This document shows positions 1-6,621 of a stretch of 7,233 nt of DNA, piece after piece (position 1 is the stretch's first letter; each line of letters begins with the position of its first letter). A program made the translations under genes and the position numbers. The notes under the pieces are model-generated. The model was not told the DNA's origin. It saw only the letters and a list, made by a program, of their open reading frames with translations, and did no database searches. Source of the stretch: DAITMV01 sp036834985 (lineage in GTDB: Bacteria; Pseudomonadota; Gammaproteobacteria; Burkholderiales; Burkholderiaceae_B); contig DAITMV010000158.1 in assembly GCA_036834985.1 (NCBI GenBank), forward strand, positions 1-7,233. Reading direction: 5' to 3'.

Positions 1-2362
1 TCCCGTAAATCAGACCAAAGTTGATCACTTTGGCCGTGCGGCGCTGGTCGCTGCTCACCTCGTCCTGGGGGACCCCAAAAATTTCAGCGGCTGTGGCCTT
101 GTGAACATCGTCACCCCGGGCAAACGCGCCACACAGTGCTTCATCACCCGAGATATGCGCCATGATGCGCAGTTCGATCTGTGAATAATCCGCTGACATC
201 ATCACACACCCGGGAGCGGGGATAAACGCCTCGCGCACACGACGCCCCTCGGCGGTACGAATCGGGATGTTCTGCAAATTAGGATCATTGCTTGAGAGGC
301 GCCCCGTCACCGCCACGGCTTGGCCAAAGCTGGTGTGCACCCGCCCGGTCTTGGGATTGACCATCTTGGGCAGCTTGTCGGTGTAGGTTGACTTTAATTT
401 GGCCAGGCTGCGGTGCTCTAGCAGACACGCGGGCAGCGGGTAATCTTCGGCCAGTTTGGACAGCACTTCTTCATCGGTCGACGGGGCGCCGCTGGCGGTT
501 TTTTTGACCACCGGCAGTTGAAGTTTGTCGAACAACAGTTCACCGATCTGCTTGGGCGAATTCAGGTTGAACGGCTGCCCGGCCAGCTCGTAGGCCTTTT
601 GCTCGATGTCGAGTAATCGCTTGCCCAAGTCATTGCTTTGCTGGCGCAGCAGGTCACCATCGAGCAGTACGCCGTTGCGCTCGATGGAGCACAGCACCGA
701 GGAGACCGGCATTTCGATGTCTTCATACACCGACAACAAAGGCCCTTGCAGTTGCGGGAACAGCATCTGATGCAAGCGCCATGTCACCTCGGCATCTTCG
801 GCGGAATAACGCGTCGCCACATCCACCGGCACTTCGTCAAAGCCAATCTGATGTGCCCCTTTGCCCGCCACTTCTTCATAACTGATGGCTTTGTAATTGA
901 GCCAGCGCAAGGCCATGGCATCCATACCGTGGGGCTTGTGGGCCTCCAGCACGTAGCTTTGCAGCATGGTGTCGTGCTTCAAACCAGCGATGTGAATACC
1001 GTAATTGGCCAGCACATGCTGATCGTACTTGGCGTGTTGCGCCAATTTAATGGCCTGTGGATTCTCAAACCAGGGTTTTAATCGGGTGAGCACTTCGGCT
1101 AACGGTAACTGCTCGGGCAGATCCGCTCCCCGGTGGCTCAAGGGCACGTAATAGCCAACGCCCGCCTCACATGCAAAAGCCAGCCCAACAAGCTGTGCCT
1201 GCATCGCGTCCAGGGACGTGGTTTCCGTATCAAAGGCAACCAGGCTTGCACGCTCGATGGCGCGGATCATCTCCTCAAAAGCAGCCCAGGTGTTCACGCA
1301 CACGGTGCGAATGGTGTCTGCCGTGCTGGGAGCCGCCTCAAAGAGGGAATGATCCGTCGGCAAGGCATGGGAGGATGCGGTACGCGCGGCGGGTGCAATC
1401 ACCGGTTGATCCGAGCCAAATAAATTGCCTTGTCCATCGGCTTGCGGCGCAGGGGTACCACTTGGCGGAGGAGACTGTTCGACAGTGGCGCCGCCCAAGG
1501 CCTGGAACCAGGTTTTAAACTCGCAGCGGCGATACAACTCGCGCAGGGCGTCGATGTCCTCAGGCAAGGCTTTTAAATCGTCCGGTACATGGCCTACATG
1601 CGCAGACAAATCACAATCGAGCTTGACCGTCAGCAACTCGCGTGCCTTGGGTAGCCAATCGAGCGCGTTGCGCAGGTTCTGTCCCACCACGCCCATGATG
1701 GCGTCGGCATTGGCGACGATATGATCCAGCGTACCGTACTGTGTAAGCCACTTGACGGCGGTTTTGGGGCCCACTTTTTCAACACCCGGGACATTGTCTA
1801 CGGTGTCGCCAATCAAGGTGAGGTAATCGACAATCCGCTCCGGGGGCACGCCAAATTTGTTCTGCACACCGGATTGGTCCAGCACCTCACCCGACATGGT
1901 GTTCACGAGACGAACATTCGGGTTAACCAACTGCGCCAGGTCTTTATCACCGGTTGAAATCACCACCTCATCAAACCCATGCGCCACGGCTTGCACGGCC
2001 AAAGTACCGATAACGTCGTCAGCCTCAATGCCGCCGATCATCAGCAATGGCCAGCCCAAGGCGCGTACCACGTCGTGAATAACCGGTATTTGCTGCGCCA
2101 AATCTTCAGGCATGGAGGCCCGATTGGCTTTATATTGTTCATACATGTCATCACGGAATGTTTTGCCAGGGGCATCAAACACGCAGGCCATGCAATCGAG
2201 CACGATGCCAGGTTTGCTATAGTCGGCCCGCAAACGTTTCAGCATATTGATCATGCCGTAAATGGCGCCCGTGGGTTCACCGGCGCGATTGCGCAAGTCC
2301 GGCATGGCATGAAAGGCACGATATAAATAACTCGACCCGTCGACCAGGAGTAATCGTTTCAT
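1..2362 (-). CDS. polA: DNA polymerase I, 3'-truncated by the window edge
   Basis: Cytoplasmic DNA polymerase that fills gaps, removes RNA primers and acts in excision repair. 787 codons are visible without a stop or frameshift; comparison with E. coli Pol I (928 residues) suggests about 160 are missing. Domains in order: 5'-3' nuclease (about 1-290, starting MKRLLLVDGSSYLYRA, with FDAPGKTFRD, GIEADDVIG and TGDKDLAQL); a Pro/Ala-rich linker (about 290-350); 3'-5' exonuclease with DTE (D378, E380), KYD (D447) and YSAED (Y519, D523), so proofreading residues are retained; and polymerase with motif A DYSQIELR (D725) and motif B RRTAKVINFGLIYG (R774, K778, F782, Y786). Motif C (HDE) lies outside the window. 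The ATG at 2362 fits the family, because VDGSS follows within seven residues. No clear Shine-Dalgarno precedes it. The gene diverges from the LOG gene with no intergenic base. Identification is very secure. Confidence 0.97.
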   Translation of the reverse strand, partial: MKRLLLVDGSSYLYRAFHAMPDLRNRAGEPTGAIYGMINMLKRLRADYSKPGIVLDCMACVFDAPGKTFRDDMYEQYKANRASMPEDLAQQIPVIHDVVRALGWPLLMIGGIEADDVIGTLAVQAVAHGFDEVVISTGDKDLAQLVNPNVRLVNTMSGEVLDQSGVQNKFGVPPERIVDYLTLIGDTVDNVPGVEKVGPKTAVKWLTQYGTLDHIVANADAIMGVVGQNLRNALDWLPKARELLTVKLDCDLSAHVGHVPDDLKALPEDIDALRELYRRCEFKTWFQALGGATVEQSPPPSGTPAPQADGQGNLFGSDQPVIAPAARTASSHALPTDHSLFEAAPSTADTIRTVCVNTWAAFEEMIRAIERASLVAFDTETTSLDAMQAQLVGLAFACEAGVGYYVPLSHRGADLPEQLPLAEVLTRLKPWFENPQAIKLAQHAKYDQHVLANYGIHIAGLKHDTMLQSYVLEAHKPHGMDAMALRWLNYKAISYEEVAGKGAHQIGFDEVPVDVATRYSAEDAEVTWRLHQMLFPQLQGPLLSVYEDIEMPVSSVLCSIERNGVLLDGDLLRQQSNDLGKRLLDIEQKAYELAGQPFNLNSPKQIGELLFDKLQLPVVKKTASGAPSTDEEVLSKLAEDYPLPACLLEHRSLAKLKSTYTDKLPKMVNPKTGRVHTSFGQAVAVTGRLSSNDPNLQNIPIRTAEGRRVREAFIPAPGCVMMSADYSQIELRIMAHISGDEALCGAFARGDDVHKATAAEIFGVPQDEVSSDQRRTAKVINFGLIYG
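2346..2350 (+). promoter_or_regulatory. Ribosome binding site for the LOG family gene
   Basis: AGGAG lies 12 bases before the ATG at 2363, a somewhat long spacing. It falls on the antisense strand of polA codons 5-6. An in-frame TAA at 2351-2353 rules out any start upstream of 2363 except unusual codons. A second ATG at 2366 would have still longer spacing, which favours 2363. The match is good, but its use is inferred. Confidence 0.5.
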
Positions 2363-3097
2363 ATGATGCAGTCTAAAAATATTCCCAGCCTACGCGCCCT
2401 CCCGTTTGAGGGGCGGTCGACTTCTCTAAAAGCCCGCGAATCGTGGCATGTTCTCGGAATTATGTCAGAGTTCATCGAGGCGACGGAACGGCTGTCCGAA
2501 ATACGCCCGTCGGTGTCGATTTTTGGCAGCGCCCGCACCTCACGCGATCACGAGTTTTACATCCTCACCGAGAAAATCGCCAAATTACTGTCTGACTCGG
2601 GATTTGCAGTCATCAGCGGCGGCGGCCCAGGCATCATGGAAGCGGCCAACAAAGGTGCCTTTGAAGGTAAATCGCCCAGCGTCGGGTTGAACATTGAGCT
2701 GCCACACGAGCAATCGGGCAACTCCTATCAGAACATCTCGTTGAAATTTCGACACTTTTTTGCCCGTAAAGTGGCGTTTGCCAAATACGCCAGCGCCTAT
2801 GTGGTGATGCCGGGCGGCTTTGGTACGCTGGATGAACTCTTCGAGGCGCTGACGCTGATTCAGACCGCCAAGGGTCGCAAAATGCCGCTGGTGCTTGTAG
2901 GGCATGACTTCTGGAGCGGCTTGCTGACCTGGATCCGAGAACAATTGCTGGGCATGGGCATGATCAGCCCCGAGGATATTGATTTGATGACGGTTGTAGA
3001 GACACCGGATGAAGTCGTCGAGGCGATTTTCAACTTCTATGAACGTCGTGGCTTTGCTCCGTCACCGGAAGAACGCGAGAAATTGCTCGATTTGTAA
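2363..3097 (+). CDS. LOG family protein (TIGR00730, lysine decarboxylase-like Rossmann fold)
   Basis: 244-residue cytoplasmic protein of the LOG/TIGR00730 family. Characterised members cleave nucleoside 5'-monophosphates, including cytokinin riboside monophosphates, into free base and ribose 5-phosphate; older annotations say lysine decarboxylase because of the PGGxGTxxE motif. Visible here: first Rossmann strand VSIFGSAR (51-58), glycine loop GGGPGIMEAAN (86-96), FARK (133-136, giving the conserved Arg135) and PGGFGTLDE (150-158, with Glu158). The catalytic Arg/Glu pair is thus present. About 50 residues precede the Rossmann core, as in the longer proteobacterial members, and SWHVLGIMSEFIEATERL there looks like family sequence, so I keep the early start rather than Met34. 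The gene is divergent from polA and leads a plus-strand block ending at 5300. Family assignment is firm; the physiological substrate is unknown. Confidence 0.92.
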   Translation: MMQSKNIPSLRALPFEGRSTSLKARESWHVLGIMSEFIEATERLSEIRPSVSIFGSARTSRDHEFYILTEKIAKLLSDSGFAVISGGGPGIMEAANKGAFEGKSPSVGLNIELPHEQSGNSYQNISLKFRHFFARKVAFAKYASAYVVMPGGFGTLDELFEALTLIQTAKGRKMPLVLVGHDFWSGLLTWIREQLLGMGMISPEDIDLMTVVETPDEVVEAIFNFYERRGFAPSPEEREKLLDL

Positions 3098-3140
3098 AGC
3101 GTGAGCCAGCCAATCGAAGTAAAATTCGGGCGCTAACTCT

Positions 3141-3145
3141 GAAAG
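3141..3145 (+). promoter_or_regulatory. Weak ribosome binding site choosing the DUF2782 start
   Basis: GAAAG touches the ATG at 3146 with no spacer but sits 9 bases before the in-frame ATG at 3155. This favours 3155 as the true start, although the Shine-Dalgarno match is weak. Confidence 0.35.
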
Positions 3146-3154
3146 ATGGACGTT

Positions 3155-3508
3155 ATGAAGCTACACAGCACGCATGTATTACCCGCGCTTGCCGCCTTGT
3201 GCCTGGCAATCGCCAACCCGTGCGCACTGGCCCAGACGGCTGGAGCCAACCAAAAAGGTGTGGTTCCACCCCCACCGGTCCAAAAAGGTCTGTCCGAAGA
3301 TCTGGAACCCACCGTGACCATCAAACAGGTGGACGGCCAGCAGGTTGAAGAATTCCGCATCCGCGGCAAACTGTACATGATGCGCGTCACCCCCAAGGGC
3401 GGCAAACCCTATGTGCTGGTTGATAAAGCCGGTACCGGACATTTCGAGGTGGGTGAGAACTACAGCCCGCATCTGTCCGTACCACAATGGGTCATCATGG
3501 AGTTCTGA
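3155..3508 (+). CDS. DUF2782 domain-containing exported protein
   Basis: Small protein of 117 residues (120 if the ATG at 3146 is used). It opens with a signal peptide: Met-Lys, a hydrophobic core over residues 8-20, and a likely cleavage after ALA at residue 26. The one cysteine in this stretch follows Pro and does not make a lipobox, so a soluble periplasmic protein is expected. The mature part has a proline run (VVPPPPVQKG) and the DUF2782 pattern: EPTVTIKQ, VEEFRIRGKLYMMRVTPKGGKPY, and a C-terminal SVPQWVIMEF. The family's function is not known to me. Its stop codon is 3 bases before the thrB start, and the spacing implies co-transcription and coupled translation with thrB. The preceding LOG gene ends 57 bases upstream. 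I chose 3155 for Shine-Dalgarno spacing and a compact signal peptide. Confidence 0.85.
   Translation: MKLHSTHVLPALAALCLAIANPCALAQTAGANQKGVVPPPPVQKGLSEDLEPTVTIKQVDGQQVEEFRIRGKLYMMRVTPKGGKPYVLVDKAGTGHFEVGENYSPHLSVPQWVIMEF
3499..3502 (+). promoter_or_regulatory. Ribosome binding site for thrB
   Basis: GGAG, inside the last codons of the DUF2782 gene, lies 9 bases before the ATG at 3512. A closer GAGG at 3507-3510 overlaps the upstream stop codon but leaves only one base. Either way, thrB translation starts from within or next to the end of the preceding gene, a coupled arrangement. Confidence 0.5.
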
Positions 3509-3511
3509 GGC

Positions 3512-4465
3512 ATGGCCGTTTTTACCCCGGTTGATGAGGACTCATTGGCCCCCTGGCTGGCCCGGCGACACGTAGGGCAACTGGTCAGTCTGGAAGGCAT
3601 TGCCTCTGGCATCGAGAACACCAATTACTTCGTGACCACCCGCACGGGCCGCTATGTGCTGACCTTATTCGAAAAGCTCACCGCTGAGCAACTGCCGTTT
3701 TATCTGGGTTTGATGAAACACCTGGCCGACCGTGGTTTACCCGTGCCCGGCCCCGTTCCAAGCGACAGTGGCGAGCTGTTTTCGGTTTTGAATGGCAAGC
3801 CGGCGAGTCTGGTCAATTGCTTGCCCGGCAAAAGCGCGATGACACCCAACCCCGCCCAGTGCGAAGCAATCGGCGTCTTTTGTGCCAAGGCGCACCTGAC
3901 CGCCCGCAACTTTCCCATTCACTTGCCCAATCAGCGTGGTTTGAGCTGGTGGCAAAGTACTCAGGATGCCGTCAGCCCATTTTTGCCCGCGGACCTGGGC
4001 CGTGTATTGCACGACGAAATCACTGCCCAAACGGCATTTGCTGCCAATCCCATGTGTCAAACGTTACCGTCAGGCCCTGTACACGCCGATCTGTTCTGTG
4101 ACAATGCCCTGTTCACGGGGGATACCCTGGGGGGAGTGATCGACTTTTATTTCGCTGGGGTAGACACCTGGCTGTTTGACCTGGCCGTGTGCATCAACGA
4201 TTGGTGTATTGATCAACAGACTGGCGCCATCCAACCCGACCACGCCCAGGCAATGATTCGGGGGTATCAGCAACACCGACCTCTGACGGCCGACGAACAC
4301 TTGGCCTGGCCCATGATGCTGCGTGCGGCGGCCTTGCGGTTCTGGATGTCGCGTCTGTATGACTACTACATGCCACGCGAGGCCCAGATGCTCACCCCCA
4401 AAGACCCGACTCACTTTGAGCGGATTTTGCGATTGCGCCAACAGGGCAACGTGCCCGCACTGTAA
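3512..4465 (+). CDS. thrB: Homoserine kinase, APH-fold type
   Basis: Cytoplasmic enzyme of 317 residues that phosphorylates L-homoserine with ATP to O-phospho-L-homoserine, the step before threonine synthase. It belongs to the aminoglycoside phosphotransferase-like ThrB group (TIGR00938) found in pseudomonads and betaproteobacteria, not the GHMP-kinase ThrB of E. coli. Evidence: N-terminus MAVFTPV, glycine-containing loop with GIENTNYFV (33-41), YVLTLFE (48-54), catalytic loop HADLFCDN (His191, Asp193, Asn198) and the metal-binding IDF segment (Asp211) followed by FDLAVCINDWC. The length is typical for the family and no key residue is missing. It lies 3 bases after the DUF2782 gene and 31 bases before the membrane protein gene. 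No other threonine-pathway gene (hom, thrC) is in view, so the enzyme is encoded apart from a thr operon here. Confidence 0.95.
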   Translation: MAVFTPVDEDSLAPWLARRHVGQLVSLEGIASGIENTNYFVTTRTGRYVLTLFEKLTAEQLPFYLGLMKHLADRGLPVPGPVPSDSGELFSVLNGKPASLVNCLPGKSAMTPNPAQCEAIGVFCAKAHLTARNFPIHLPNQRGLSWWQSTQDAVSPFLPADLGRVLHDEITAQTAFAANPMCQTLPSGPVHADLFCDNALFTGDTLGGVIDFYFAGVDTWLFDLAVCINDWCIDQQTGAIQPDHAQAMIRGYQQHRPLTADEHLAWPMMLRAAALRFWMSRLYDYYMPREAQMLTPKDPTHFERILRLRQQGNVPAL

Positions 4466-4496
4466 CGCAGCCCCCTTAAAGAACTGGATAGCCACA

Positions 4497-5300
4497 ATGC
4501 AGGCTGAGCCCTTAAAAGGTCGCGATGGATGGAACTGGCTTATCGCCGGCTGGAGAATTTACCGGACTCAACCGGTCACCATAGCCGTTGTCGTAGTGAG
4601 TTACTTGATGCTGGCTGCCCTAACGACCACGCTTATACCCTACGTGGGCTCAGGCATTCTGGCGCTGGCTACTCCTGGCTTGTCTCTGGGCCTGGCCACC
4701 GCGTGCCGCTTGGTTAGCCGGGGATTGCCAGTAACACCGATGGTACTGTTCACCGGTTACCGGGATGACAATCGCATGTACGCCCGCCCGCTGATCAAAC
4801 TGGGCCTGGTGTATCTGGTACTGATTGGGCTGTTAAGCCTCCTGCCCGCCGCCCTGGGCTTGTTCAGCATGAGCGAGGTGATCAACCCAACCCAGACCGG
4901 CAACCCTGAATCGGCCAAACCCATGGTCATGACGCTTTTATGGCTTGGGATCGGCGGTATTCCCATCATGATGATGTTCTGGTTCGCGCCCATGCTGGTG
5001 GCATGGCATCACTACACGCCCGGAAAAGCGCTGTTTTACAGTTTTTTTTCGGTGTGGCGCAATCGTCGCGCGTTTATTGTCTATGGTATGGGGTGGATGA
5101 TGTTTGCCATGGGCATCAGCGCGATATTGGGTCTGCTTAGTGTGCTGCTTGGCCTGCCCGGGACCGTAGTCAACATGATTCAGATGTCGCTGGTGTTTTT
5201 GGTGTTCTCAGTCACCGTTTGCACCTATTACCCGTCCTACCTCTCGATATTTGAGCCCAAAGACCCGGATCCGGTATACCACATCGATATTCAACACTAG
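4497..5300 (+). CDS. BPSS1780 family inner-membrane protein
   Basis: 267-residue integral membrane protein with roughly six hydrophobic segments (about 27-49, 51-73, 103-124, 143-170, 191-219, 224-246). It begins with a short cytosolic stretch, MQAEPLKGRDGWNWL, whose GWxWxxxGW character is typical of the BPSS1780 family. A conserved-looking stretch runs from FAPMLVAWHHYTP (163-175) through KALFYSFFSVWRN (177-189). The family is uncharacterised and I assign no function. The reading frame is open from 4323, but the part before 4497 overlaps thrB and is rich in Cys and Arg with no resemblance to a membrane protein, so the ATG at 4497 is the start. A weak TGGA at 4485-4488 is its best Shine-Dalgarno. 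The gene is last in the plus-strand block and its stop is 4 bases from the stop of the opposing hlyD-like gene. Family call rests on memory of homologues. Confidence 0.85.
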   Translation: MQAEPLKGRDGWNWLIAGWRIYRTQPVTIAVVVVSYLMLAALTTTLIPYVGSGILALATPGLSLGLATACRLVSRGLPVTPMVLFTGYRDDNRMYARPLIKLGLVYLVLIGLLSLLPAALGLFSMSEVINPTQTGNPESAKPMVMTLLWLGIGGIPIMMMFWFAPMLVAWHHYTPGKALFYSFFSVWRNRRAFIVYGMGWMMFAMGISAILGLLSVLLGLPGTVVNMIQMSLVFLVFSVTVCTYYPSYLSIFEPKDPDPVYHIDIQH

Positions 5301-5304
5301 CCGA

Positions 5305-6621
5305 TTAGTGCTCGGTCAGCGCCGTATCAAAGGTTTTTACCAGGGGTTTGAGCAGGTATTTGAGCACGGTATTCGATCCGCTTTTGACTTCAACCGTGCC
5401 GGTCATCCCCGGCAACAGCGGCAATTGCTGACCGTTTTTCCCCGCGAGCGTGCGCGCTTGGGTTCTGACATGGACCCGATAAAACGCGTTGCCCTCAGCA
5501 GGTTTGCCGTCCTCGATGATGGTATCCGCGCTGACATACACCACCTCACCCTTGAGGGCACCGTACACCGTAAAATCATACGCATCGAGTTTGACATTGG
5601 CGGGCATGCCCACCTTCACGTACGCGATGTCTGCCGGTTTTATTTTGGCTTCAACGATCAGTTGATCATCCAGCGGCACAATCGTCAGCAACTCCTCACC
5701 GGCCCGCAACACGGCGCCCGGTGTGGTGAATTTAATGTTTTTGACGGTACCACTCACCGGAGCGGTGAGTACCGTATATGCTAGGCTCGTTTCCCGTTGT
5801 TTGACCGAGGCTTGCAGCGCGGCGAGTTCCTCCTCGGACTTGGCCAACTCCGCCTGCGCCTCCTGAATGTACTTGTTTTTGCGGTTATGGATGCCGGCGG
5901 ATATCTCGTGCATTTGCCGCTGCAAACGCAGCACTTCAGCCTGACTGGTATCACCCGTGGTCAGCAGCGTTTTATGCATGAGGTATTCCTTGCGCGCCAA
6001 CTCCAGCGACTCGTCCAGTGAGCTGAGCTCGTCGTGTAAAGCCGCCTGCCGCTTGGCAAACAGCAGCCGCTGGGATGCCGCCACCTCGGGAAAGTTGTCA
6101 ACCTCCTTGGGAAACTGCAGGCTGCCGCCGCGGACCTCGGCGCGCAGGCGGGCCACGACGGCCCTCACGGATACATAACGAGCCTGCATTTCAAGCAGGC
6201 TGGCCTGGGCACGAGCATGGTCAAGACGGGCCAACACCTGCCCGCGCGTCACCAGGTCTCCTTCTTTGACGTTTAATTCACCCATCACACCACCGTCGGG
6301 CGCCTGCAAGGTGTGGGTTTTGCTGCGGGTGATGACCTGCCCTGGCCCCCGGGTCACTTGCTCCAGGGTAGCCAGGGAACTCCACACCAGAAACACCAGC
6401 ACAATCACAGCAATCCAAACGATAACACCTGAACGCCGGGCCGCTTTTTCGTCGGCCTCAGCGTCTTCGAGGACATCAACCAGGTTGTAGTAGCCGCGCC
6501 CCTGCTGACTATCAGCTGACCCAAAGGGCGCCCCCTGGGCCGTGTTGGCTTGATTGATGACATGTGTACCGGAGTGCGTCAACTCGGCGGGGACGGGCGG
6601 TAAGGTGTCGTCAAAACTCAT
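5305..6621 (-). CDS. HlyD family type I secretion membrane fusion protein (LapC-like)
   Basis: 438-residue periplasmic adaptor linking an inner-membrane ABC exporter to a TolC-like outer-membrane channel (TIGR01843 type). Parts in order: cytosolic N-terminus of about 63 residues ending in an acidic then basic segment (DVLEDAEADEKAARR); one transmembrane helix (about 65-82); first half-lipoyl segment (about 103-135, GGVMGELNVKEGDLVTRGQ); helical hairpin, largely coiled coil (about 136-280); second lipoyl half with APVSGTVKNI (287-296); beta-barrel part; and the diagnostic C-terminal GMTGTVEVKSGSNTVLKYLL (405-424). It is full length with no visible defect. Its ATG overlaps the upstream ABC stop as ATGA (6621-6618) and lacks a Shine-Dalgarno, so translation is probably coupled to the ABC gene. 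If that gene is truly broken by its in-frame stop, this adaptor may be orphaned. Resemblance to LapC suggests an adhesin exporter, but the substrate is not in the window. Confidence 0.93.
   Translation of the reverse strand: MSFDDTLPPVPAELTHSGTHVINQANTAQGAPFGSADSQQGRGYYNLVDVLEDAEADEKAARRSGVIVWIAVIVLVFLVWSSLATLEQVTRGPGQVITRSKTHTLQAPDGGVMGELNVKEGDLVTRGQVLARLDHARAQASLLEMQARYVSVRAVVARLRAEVRGGSLQFPKEVDNFPEVAASQRLLFAKRQAALHDELSSLDESLELARKEYLMHKTLLTTGDTSQAEVLRLQRQMHEISAGIHNRKNKYIQEAQAELAKSEEELAALQASVKQRETSLAYTVLTAPVSGTVKNIKFTTPGAVLRAGEELLTIVPLDDQLIVEAKIKPADIAYVKVGMPANVKLDAYDFTVYGALKGEVVYVSADTIIEDGKPAEGNAFYRVHVRTQARTLAGKNGQQLPLLPGMTGTVEVKSGSNTVLKYLLKPLVKTFDTALTEH
5744..5775. repeat. 13-bp bulged inverted repeat inside the hlyD-like gene
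   Basis: ACGGTA (5744-5749) and CTCACCG (5753-5759) pair with CGGTGAG (5763-5769) and TACCGT (5770-5775). This gives 13 base pairs, one 3-base bulge (CCA, 5750-5752) and a 3-base loop (GAG). It lies in the codons for the second lipoyl half (around APVSGTV), so coding constraint contributes to it. There is no T-run, so it is not a typical terminator. Any function is unknown. Confidence 0.6.
6618..6621 (-). other. ATGA stop-start overlap coupling the ABC and hlyD-like genes
   Basis: Read on the minus strand, the four bases ATGA contain the hlyD-like start (ATG, 6621-6619) and the ABC stop (TGA, 6620-6618). With no Shine-Dalgarno just upstream, reinitiation by ribosomes finishing the ABC gene is the likely way the adaptor is translated. 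This marks the two genes as one operon. Confidence 0.85.

Noticed and set aside
638..2326. Several plus-strand open frames of 70-150 codons, such as 638-1081, 1425-1724 and 1979-2326
   Set aside because: All lie antisense to an unbroken polA with every expected motif; their products resemble no family and are rich in His, Gln and Arg, as antisense frames often are.
2322..2327. TATAAA as a possible -10 element for the LOG gene
   Set aside because: It is the antisense of conserved polA codons Tyr-Leu-Tyr and lacks a matching -35, so coding constraint explains it.
3120..3125. TAAAAT as a possible -10 element before the DUF2782 gene
   Set aside because: No acceptable -35 sequence lies 16-18 bases upstream (the nearest candidate, TTGTAA at 3092-3097, is 22 bases away), so an internal promoter is possible but not supported.
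3206..3235. Lipoprotein signal in the DUF2782 protein because of a cysteine in the signal peptide
   Set aside because: The residues before the cysteine are Ala-Asn-Pro, which do not match a lipobox; ALA followed by Gln fits signal peptidase I.
3250..3289. 10-base direct repeat CCAAAAAGGT in the DUF2782 gene
   Set aside because: Two copies 30 bases apart each encode Gln-Lys-Gly beside a proline run; too short to suggest a mobile or regulatory repeat.
4323..4496. Upstream in-frame extension of the BPSS1780-type gene
   Set aside because: It overlaps thrB in another frame and encodes a Cys/Arg-rich stretch unlike the family's N-terminus; the ATG at 4497 gives the normal length.
5295..5316. Short stems (CACTA/TAGTG and GCCGA/TCGGT) at the convergent junction as a bidirectional terminator
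   Set aside because: Only 5 bp each, mutually exclusive, and without a T-run on either strand.
5251..5784. 177-codon plus-strand open frame
   Set aside because: It overlaps the end of the membrane protein gene and runs antisense to the well-supported hlyD-like gene; no recognisable domain.
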